In this document: positions 7,116 through 11,890 of the stretch, one piece after another
How positions within the stretch are numbered: the stretch's first letter is position 1
Layout of the letters: every line of letters starts with the position of its first letter
From: Moraxellaceae bacterium
Lineage (GTDB): Bacteria > Pseudomonadota > Gammaproteobacteria > Pseudomonadales > Moraxellaceae
NCBI GenBank assembly: GCA_030684415.1
Contig: JAUXNL010000124.1
Coordinates: 1-11,890 of the forward strand
Direction of reading: 5' to 3'
DNA: 11,890 nt
The notes under the pieces: model-generated
The model's database searches: none
What the model was told of the DNA's origin: nothing
Seen by the model: only the letters and a program-made list of their open reading frames with translations
Made by a program: the position numbers and the translations under genes

Positions 7116-8705
7116 ATGAACCAGACCGTCAAACAGGCCCTGATTTCCGTCTCCGACAAGACCGGTATCGTCGAGTTCGCACGCGAACTCAGCGGCGCTG
7201 GCGTGAAACTGCTGTCCACCGGCGGCACGTTCAAGCTGCTGCGCGACAGCGGCATCGCGGTCACCGAAGTCTCCGACCACACCGGCTTCCCGGAAATGAT
7301 GGACGGCCGGGTCAAAACCCTGCACCCCAAAATCCATGGGGGCATTCTGGGCCGGCGCGGCCAGGATGATGCGGTGATGGCCGAGCATGGCATCAGCGGC
7401 ATCGATCTGGTGGTGGTGAACCTTTACCCCTTCGCCGCCACAGTGGCCAAGGCCGACTGCACACTGCCCGACGCTATCGAAAACATCGACATCGGTGGCC
7501 CGACCATGGTGCGCTCGGCCGCCAAGAACCATGCCCATGTCGGCATCGTGGTCAACGCCGCCGACTACGGCACCGTGCTGGCCGAAATCCAGTCCAGCGG
7601 TGGCCTGTCGTACGAAACCCGTTTTGACCTCGCCGTGAAAGCTTTCGAGCACACCGCAGGCTATGACGGCATGATCGCGAACTATCTGGGCGGACTCGTT
7701 GGTGAGAAAAAGGCCGACCTCAGCGCACGCGACGCCTTTCCGCGCACCTTCAATACCCAATTCTTCAAGGCGCAGGAGCTGCGCTACGGCGAGAACCCGC
7801 ACCAGCGCGCCGCGTTCTACACCGAGGCGGCGCCGAAAGAGGCGTCCGTGGCCACGTCCCGGCAGTTGCAGGGCAAAGAACTTTCCTACAACAACATCGC
7901 CGACACTGACGCCGCCCTTGAGTGCGTCAAGTCCTTTGCCAAGCCCGCCTGCGTAATCGTGAAGCACGCTAACCCTTGCGGCGTTTCTGTCTCGCTGGAC
8001 GGCATCAAGACCGCGTATGAGCTGGCCTACCTGACCGATACCGAATCGGCATTCGGCGGCATCATCGCCTTCAATCGCGAGCTGGATGCCGACACCGCCA
8101 AAGCCATCGTCGACCGCCAGTTTGTTGAAGTGATCATTGCCCCCAAAATCTCCAAGGCCGCCTTAGAAATCACGGCGACCAAGCAGAACGTGCGCGTGCT
8201 GGAGTGCGGCGAATTGCCCGCCATTGATGCCCGTGCCTCGCAGTGGGACTTCAAGCGCGTCACCGGCGGCCTGCTCGTGCAGGATCAGGATCTCGGCATG
8301 ATCAAGGATTCCGACCTCAAGATCGTCACGAAGCGTGCGCCGACTGAAGATGAAATCCATGATCTGATTTTCGCCTGGAAGGTGGCCAAGTACGTGAAGT
8401 CCAACGCCATTGTTTACGCCAAGAATCGCCAGACCATCGGCGTGGGTGCAGGCCAGATGAGCCGCGTGAACTCCGCCCGCATCGCCGCCATCAAGGCCGA
8501 GCATGCCGGCCTGCAGGTCGCTGGAGCGGTAATGGCATCGGATGCGTTCTTTCCCTTCCGCGACGGTATCGACAATGCCGCGAAGGTTGGTATCAAGGCC
8601 GTGATTCAGCCCGGCGGCTCCATGCGTGATGCCGAAGTGATTGCAGCGGCCGACGAACACGGCATCGCCATGGTGTTCACCGGTATGCGCCACTTCCGCC
8701 ACTGA
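7116..8705 (+). CDS. purH: Bifunctional AICAR formyltransferase / IMP cyclohydrolase
   Basis: PurH performs the last two steps of IMP synthesis: formylation of AICAR with 10-formyltetrahydrofolate, then ring closure to IMP. The 529-residue product equals E. coli PurH in length. The N-terminal MGS-like cyclohydrolase domain shows ALISVSDKTGIVEFA, LLSTGGTFKLL, and GRVKTLHPKIHGGIL with conserved Lys67. The C-terminal transformylase domain shows LRYGENPHQRAAFY, GKELSYNNIADTDAAL, VKHANPCGVS with the catalytic Lys283-His284 pair, ESAFGGIIAFNRELD, and SDAFFPFRDGIDNA. AGGGG at 7104-7108 is 7 bases from ATG. The fis terminator ends only about 48 bases upstream, leaving little room for a purH promoter, and I saw no good -35/-10 pair there. 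purD follows after 208 bases. Confidence 0.97.
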   Translation: MNQTVKQALISVSDKTGIVEFARELSGAGVKLLSTGGTFKLLRDSGIAVTEVSDHTGFPEMMDGRVKTLHPKIHGGILGRRGQDDAVMAEHGISGIDLVVVNLYPFAATVAKADCTLPDAIENIDIGGPTMVRSAAKNHAHVGIVVNAADYGTVLAEIQSSGGLSYETRFDLAVKAFEHTAGYDGMIANYLGGLVGEKKADLSARDAFPRTFNTQFFKAQELRYGENPHQRAAFYTEAAPKEASVATSRQLQGKELSYNNIADTDAALECVKSFAKPACVIVKHANPCGVSVSLDGIKTAYELAYLTDTESAFGGIIAFNRELDADTAKAIVDRQFVEVIIAPKISKAALEITATKQNVRVLECGELPAIDARASQWDFKRVTGGLLVQDQDLGMIKDSDLKIVTKRAPTEDEIHDLIFAWKVAKYVKSNAIVYAKNRQTIGVGAGQMSRVNSARIAAIKAEHAGLQVAGAVMASDAFFPFRDGIDNAAKVGIKAVIQPGGSMRDAEVIAAADEHGIAMVFTGMRHFRH

Positions 8706-8913
8706 TCGCCCGACCGCACTGATTGTCCATGTCGCCAGGCAAATGGCGGGGCGGCGAATGAAGCCGAGCATGCTGTCGTGCTCTTTGTTTGAGGCGCGAC
8801 TCGCCGCCTACGCGACTTGCCCTGCGCCTCGGCATCACGGCATCACGGCTTCGAGATAATGGCTTTTCCCCCTCTCTGTGCTGGTGGGACCGCCTGAAAT
8901 AAGAGGATGCACA
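8706..8913 (+). other. purH-purD intergenic region with short repeats
   Basis: This 208-base stretch holds no gene I can support. It contains an inverted pair GAGGCGC (8791-8797) / GCGCCTC (8824-8830), a near-repeat GCGACTCGCC / GCGACTTGCC between those arms, and a tandem GGCATCAC pair at 8831-8846. GATAAT at 8855-8860 matches five of six bases of a sigma-70 -10 box, but the -35 position is poor. AGAGGA at 8902-8907 is the purD ribosome binding site. purD may thus have its own promoter or be read from purH. Confidence 0.4.
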
Positions 8914-10206
8914 ATGAAAATCCTGATTCTGGGTTCTGGTGGACGCGAACATGCACTGGCATGGAAATGCGCACAGGACGCGCGCGTGGAAAAAATATTC
9001 GTGGCGCCGGGCAATGCCGGCTCCGCCACCGAAGCCAAATGCGAAAACGCCGCGCTCGACATCCTCAACAACGAGCAGTTGGTGACGTTCGCACAAGACA
9101 ACGGCATTGCGCTCACCATCGTCGGCCCCGAAGCACCACTGGTGAACGGCGTGGTGAATGCCTTTCAGGCCGCCGGCCTGAAAGTCTGGGGGCCGACGCA
9201 ATACGCCGCACAACTCGAAGGTTCCAAGGCCTTCGCCAAAGACTTTCTGGCGCGCCACCAGATTCCCACGGCGGAGTACCAGGTTTTTACCGAAACCGGC
9301 AAAGCCCTTGCCTATCTTCGTGAAAAAGGTGCTCCGATTGTCATCAAGGCCGACGGCCTGGCCGCCGGCAAAGGCGTGATCGTGGCGATGACGCAAGCGG
9401 AAGCCGAAGAAGCCGTTACCGACATGCTCTCCGGCAATGCGTTTGGTGCCGCTGGTGCGCGCGTCGTCATCGAGGAATTCCTGGAGGGCGAAGAAGCCAG
9501 CTTCATCGTCATGGTCGATGGCACGACCGCCCTGCCCATGGCCACCAGCCAGGATCACAAGCGTATCGGCGATGCCGATACCGGCCCTAACACCGGCGGC
9601 ATGGGCGCTTATTCCCCCGCGCCGGTGGTAACGCCCGAGGTACATGCGCGTGTGATGCGTGAGGTGATCAACCCGACCGTGCAAGGCATGATCCAGGAAG
9701 GCCATCCCTACACCGGCTTTCTTTATGCCGGCCTCATGATCACGAGCGATGGCGCGCCCAAAGTCATCGAATTCAATTGCCGGTTTGGCGATCCGGAAAC
9801 ACAGCCCATCATGGTCCGCCTGCAATCTTCGCTGGTGGAACTGGTTGAACGTGGCATCGAGAAAAAGCTCGATAGCACTACAGCGCAATGGGATGAACGA
9901 GCCGCGCTTGGTGTGGTGATGGCCGCTGGTGGCTATCCCGGCGACATCCGCAAGAACGATGCAATTACCGGACTGGACGCCGCCGCCAAGCTTGATGGCA
10001 AGGTGTTTCATGCCGGCACCCGCTTGCAAGACGGCAAGGTCGTGACGTCGGGTGGCAGGGTGCTCTGCGCCACGGCGCTCGGCCACAGTGTTTCGGCGGC
10101 ACAGCAAGCGGCCTATGCCCTGGTGAATGCCGTGCACTGGGAAGGTGAATATCACCGCAACGACATCGGCTATCGCGCTGTCGCTCGCGAGCAGGAAAAG
10201 CGCTGA
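8914..10206 (+). CDS. purD: Phosphoribosylamine-glycine ligase (GAR synthetase)
   Basis: PurD joins glycine to 5-phosphoribosylamine with ATP, the second step of de novo purine synthesis. From ATG 8914 the product is 430 residues, the E. coli length being 429. It begins MKILILGSGGREHALAWK, the N-domain nucleotide-binding start. The ATP-grasp region includes VIKADGLAAGKGVIVA (Lys145, Gly-rich loop to 154), a downstream EEFLEGEEASF segment, and the metal and substrate motif EFNCRFGDPE (286-295). An in-frame GTG at 8878 would add 12 residues, but AGAGGA six bases before 8914 and the family N-terminus decide for 8914. It follows purH after 208 bases, the usual purH-purD pair in gammaproteobacteria. 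A strong terminator begins 20 bases after the stop. Confidence 0.97.
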   Translation: MKILILGSGGREHALAWKCAQDARVEKIFVAPGNAGSATEAKCENAALDILNNEQLVTFAQDNGIALTIVGPEAPLVNGVVNAFQAAGLKVWGPTQYAAQLEGSKAFAKDFLARHQIPTAEYQVFTETGKALAYLREKGAPIVIKADGLAAGKGVIVAMTQAEAEEAVTDMLSGNAFGAAGARVVIEEFLEGEEASFIVMVDGTTALPMATSQDHKRIGDADTGPNTGGMGAYSPAPVVTPEVHARVMREVINPTVQGMIQEGHPYTGFLYAGLMITSDGAPKVIEFNCRFGDPETQPIMVRLQSSLVELVERGIEKKLDSTTAQWDERAALGVVMAAGGYPGDIRKNDAITGLDAAAKLDGKVFHAGTRLQDGKVVTSGGRVLCATALGHSVSAAQQAAYALVNAVHWEGEYHRNDIGYRAVAREQEKR

Positions 10207-10226
10207 CGCTCGACTGCTGGCGGACA

Positions 10227-10261
10227 AAAGAAAGGGGGGCGCTTTGCGTCCCCCTTTCTTT
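10227..10261 (+). terminator. Intrinsic terminator after purD
   Basis: AAAGAAAGGGGGGCGC (10227-10242) pairs with GCGTCCCCCTTTCTTT (10246-10261) around loop TTT. The 16-pair stem includes one G-T wobble. The 3' arm supplies the T-rich tail. The A-rich 5' arm means it may also work on the opposite strand. Confidence 0.9.
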
Positions 10262-10329
10262 ATCCGGCCACAGCGCCTGCGCCCAAATGGCATACCGACG
10301 CAGAAACAACAGCACTCTCACCACGCAGC

Positions 10330-10359
10330 TTTCAGCAAGCAGCTAGCTGCTTGCTGAAA
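10330..10359. repeat. Perfect 30-bp palindrome
   Basis: Both arms of TTTCAGCAAGCAGCT / AGCTGCTTGCTGAAA match without error or spacer. The outer 11-mer TTTCAGCAAGC recurs in the hairpin at 10474-10507. The right arm can alternatively pair with the downstream TTTTCAGC (10375-10382). Role unknown: it could be a repeat-element end, a protein site or an RNA fold. Confidence 0.85.
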
Positions 10360-10382
10360 ACGCCCATCCGGGCTTTTTCAGC
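10353..10382 (+). terminator. Second, terminator-like hairpin in the purD-maeB gap
   Basis: GCTGAAAA (10353-10360) and GCCC (10362-10365) pair with GGGC (10370-10373) and TTTTCAGC (10375-10382), giving 12 pairs, one C/T mismatch and loop ATCC. The core GCCC-ATCC-GGGC followed by TTTTT looks like a short intrinsic terminator in the + direction, and by symmetry in the - direction. It competes with the palindrome at 10330-10359 for the GCTGAAA arm and with an alternative hairpin GGGCT (10370-10374) / AGCCC (10380-10384). Confidence 0.6.
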
Positions 10383-10415
10383 CCGCAATGTAGGCACATG
10401 TCTGGAATCGCTCTA

Positions 10416-10450
10416 CGCTGAATCAATCACTTAGACATGATTGATTCGCG
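10416..10450. repeat. Inverted repeat GAATCAATCA-N8-TGATTGATTC
   Basis: Ten perfect pairs (10420-10429 with 10438-10447) surround an 8-base spacer CTTAGACA. CGC (10416-10418) and GCG (10448-10450) extend the stem past one bulged T. Its A/T-rich arms stand out from the GC-rich surroundings. It could be an operator for a dimeric regulator or a hairpin of a transcribed element; the sequence alone does not decide. Confidence 0.8.
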
Positions 10451-10451
10451 A

Positions 10452-10471
10452 CCCGGCCATCCTTGGCCGGG
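10452..10471. repeat. GC hairpin CCCGGCCA-TCCT-TGGCCGGG
   Basis: An 8-pair perfect stem with tetraloop TCCT, one base after the previous inverted repeat and two bases before the next. No T run follows. It is part of the hairpin cluster. Confidence 0.8.
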
Positions 10472-10473
10472 AA

Positions 10474-10507
10474 ACAGCTTGCTGAAAAGCATTTTTCAGC
10501 AAGCTGT
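10474..10507. repeat. 15-bp inverted repeat sharing the TTTCAGCAAGC core
   Basis: ACAGCTTGCTGAAAA (10474-10488) pairs perfectly with TTTTCAGCAAGCTGT (10493-10507) around GCAT. The 11-mer GCTTGCTGAAA / TTTCAGCAAGC appears in both arms, as it does in the palindrome at 10330-10359, so the two are copies of one repeat family. No clear T tail follows, so it is not a typical terminator. Confidence 0.85.
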
Positions 10508-10690
10508 CAGCTTTTCACCGTCCCCCCTTCACCACCATCCAGCGTCCGGCAGTTGTCCATGGACAGGCGCCGGGGGCGAGAGGCAAACTACGCACCTTTC
10601 CCGGTTCTATCACCCCCAGAGCCGGCATCGGAGGCTATCGGAAAAGCCGTCCTCCTGACCCGCTGGCCATCCAAGCCCCGCAGGCAACCT

Positions 10691-10712
10691 CGCGAATTTG
10701 CTATGATTCGCG
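10691..10712 (+). promoter_or_regulatory. Extended -10 promoter inside a palindrome, upstream of maeB
   Basis: TATGAT (10702-10707) matches five of six bases of the sigma-70 -10 box and is preceded by TG one base away (10699-10700), an extended -10. There is no good -35. The arms CGCGAAT (10691-10697) and ATTCGCG (10706-10712) form a perfect 7-bp inverted repeat overlapping the box. Expected transcription start is near 10714, giving a leader of about 70 bases before maeB. A regulator binding the palindrome would block RNA polymerase, but that is inference. Confidence 0.55.
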
Positions 10713-10782
10713 CCTTCCAACATCCGTCAGCCGCTGCCCCTCGAAGGGTGGCCGCCGGCATTTCATGCAGCGAGATCGAAAA

Positions 10783-11890
10783 ATGGATGAGGCACTGCGC
10801 AAAGCCGCACTGGACTATCACGAGTTTCCGGAGCCGGGAAAAATCAGCGTCACCCCGACCAAGGCCATGGTCAGCCAGCGTGACCTGGCACTGGCCTACT
10901 CTCCCGGCGTTGCCGCGCCTTGCGAAGAAATCGAGCGCGACCCGTCCTTGGCTGCCCGTTACACGGCGCGCGGCAATCTTGTGGCCGTGATCACCAACGG
11001 CACCGCCGTGCTCGGCCTGGGCGACATCGGCCCGCTGGCCTCCAAGCCGGTGATGGAAGGCAAGGGCGTGCTGTTCAAGAAATTTGCTGGCGTCGATGTT
11101 TTCGATATCGAGATCAACGAAAAAGACCCCGAAAAACTGGTCGAGATCATTGCCTCGCTGGAGCCGACGTTTGGCGGCATCAATCTTGAAGACATCAAGG
11201 CGCCAGAGTGCTTTTACGTCGAAAAGAAACTCCGTGAACGCATGAAGATTCCAGTCTTCCATGACGACCAGCACGGCACCTCGATCATTGTCGGCTCCGG
11301 CTTGCTCAACGCGCTCAAGTGCGTGGACAAGAATATCGGCGATATCAAGATCGTCTGCTCCGGTGCAGGTGCTGCCGCGATTGCCTGCCTTGATATCCTG
11401 GTGTCGCTGGGCGCCAAGCGCGAAAACATTCTGGTCGCCGACTCCAAGGGTATTTGCTACGAAGGCCGTCCGGGCATGGATGAAAGCAAGGCCAAATACG
11501 CGCAGCCCACTAATGCACGATCGCTAGCCGATGCGCTGCCAGGTGCCGACATGTTCCTGGGGCTTTCCACTGCTGGCGTGCTGCTGCCGGAAATGCTGAA
11601 GGACATGGCGCGCGATCCGATCATTTTTGCGCTGGCCAACCCGACACCGGAAATCATGCCCGAGCTGGCCAAGGCCGCCCGCCCGGACGCCATCATTGCG
11701 ACCGGCCGCTCCGACTATCCCAATCAGGTGAACAACGCGCTCTGCTTCCCCTACATTTTCCGTGGAGCGCTGGATGTCGGCGCCACCACGGTAAACGAAG
11801 CCATGAAGCTGGCCTGCGTGTACGCGATTGCCAAGCTGGCCCATGTGGAGCAGTCAGAAGCCACCAGTGGTTATGGCAGCGACAGCAGCC
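10783..11890 (+). CDS. maeB: NADP-dependent malic enzyme, N-terminal part (3' end outside window)
   Basis: MaeB oxidatively decarboxylates malate to pyruvate, making NADPH. The 369 residues present align by eye with the first half of E. coli MaeB, which is about 760 residues with a C-terminal phosphotransacetylase-like domain; that domain would lie beyond the window. Seen are MDEALRKAALDYHEFPEPGK, LALAYSPGVAAPC (catalytic Tyr39), MEGKGVLFKKFAG (catalytic Lys94), GGINLEDIKAPECF, the metal-binding VFHDDQHGT (Asp161, Asp162), the dinucleotide loop SGAGAAAIA (about 193-201), and TGRSDYPNQVNNALCFP. The frame has no stop before the window ends. Start 10783 matches the family N-terminus; an in-frame ATG at 10765 would add six residues. 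Neither has a strong ribosome binding site. A shorter malic enzyme without the second domain cannot be excluded from this part. Confidence 0.94.
   Translation, partial: MDEALRKAALDYHEFPEPGKISVTPTKAMVSQRDLALAYSPGVAAPCEEIERDPSLAARYTARGNLVAVITNGTAVLGLGDIGPLASKPVMEGKGVLFKKFAGVDVFDIEINEKDPEKLVEIIASLEPTFGGINLEDIKAPECFYVEKKLRERMKIPVFHDDQHGTSIIVGSGLLNALKCVDKNIGDIKIVCSGAGAAAIACLDILVSLGAKRENILVADSKGICYEGRPGMDESKAKYAQPTNARSLADALPGADMFLGLSTAGVLLPEMLKDMARDPIIFALANPTPEIMPELAKAARPDAIIATGRSDYPNQVNNALCFPYIFRGALDVGATTVNEAMKLACVYAIAKLAHVEQSEATSGYGSDSS

Larger units (their letters stand above)
10207..10782. other. Long purD-maeB intergenic region
   Basis: This 576-base region has no credible gene. Short open frames here lack family features and a matching ribosome site. 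In order it holds the purD terminator (10227-10261), a cluster of five inverted repeats (10330-10507), about 180 bases in which I see nothing clear (10508-10690), and the maeB promoter candidate (10691-10712). The density of inverted repeats is unlike the rest of the window. Confidence 0.6.

Noticed and set aside
8855..8860. GATAAT as a firm purD promoter
   Set aside because: The -10 match is good, but the -35 position (8832-8837, GCATCA) is poor and no extended -10 is present, so it is only noted within the intergenic entry.
8878..8913. GTG at 8878 as the purD start
   Set aside because: It would add 12 residues not typical of the family, while AGAGGA is ideally placed for ATG 8914.
10330..10507. 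CRISPR array or integron attC site as an explanation for the repeat cluster
   Set aside because: The repeats are inverted and unevenly spaced, with no regular spacers and no cas or integrase gene in the window. The attC core site pattern is not seen.
10437..10990. Short + strand open frames across the purD-maeB gap (10437-10658 and 10463-10990)
   Set aside because: They run through hairpins and out of frame into maeB; the peptides have no recognisable domain or ribosome site.

Overview
The window is a stretch of core chromosome from a GC-rich gammaproteobacterium. Two things point there. The gene order dsbD, aroQ, accB, accC, prmA, a zinc-ribbon/DUF3426 gene, dusB, fis, purH, purD is, from memory, the order found in Pseudomonas and relatives. 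The Fis protein also ends in the gammaproteobacterial sequence YTRGNQTRA...NRGTLRKKLK. In Pseudomonas purD is followed by a sensor kinase gene, but here a malic enzyme gene (maeB) follows, so this is probably another lineage of the Pseudomonadales/Oceanospirillales type. I cannot name the genus. All genes are on the + strand and I see no phage, transposase, CRISPR, rRNA or tRNA gene.

Layout. 1-528 is the 3' end of dsbD (last membrane helix and periplasmic thioredoxin domain). After a 257-base gap come aroQ (786-1232), accB (1270-1752) and accC (1768-3105), probably one operon, closed by an intrinsic terminator at 3139-3177. prmA (3195-4076) starts 17 bases after that terminator. A zinc-ribbon/DUF3426 membrane protein gene (4195-5574) follows, then a strong GC hairpin (5598-5636), then dusB (5698-6702) and fis (6699-7022), which overlap by ATGA and end at a terminator (7043-7067). 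purH (7116-8705) and purD (8914-10206) supply steps of purine synthesis, and purD ends at a 16-bp-stem terminator (10227-10261). The 3' end of the window is the first half of maeB (10783-11890, running off the edge).

Function. The genes are housekeeping: disulfide reduction in the periplasm, the shikimate pathway, the first step of fatty acid synthesis (biotin carrier plus biotin carboxylase), methylation of ribosomal protein L11, dihydrouridine in tRNA, the Fis nucleoid protein, two purine enzymes, and NADP-type malic enzyme. Many of them serve growth rate (translation, DNA topology, nucleotides and lipids), which fits their conserved grouping.

The least ordinary part is the 576-base purD-maeB gap. 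Between 10330 and 10507 it packs five inverted repeats, two of which share the 11-mer TTTCAGCAAGC in four copies. Its right end carries an extended -10 promoter sitting inside a palindrome just upstream of maeB. I found no sign of a new multi-gene system; this non-coding repeat cluster is the best candidate for something undescribed.
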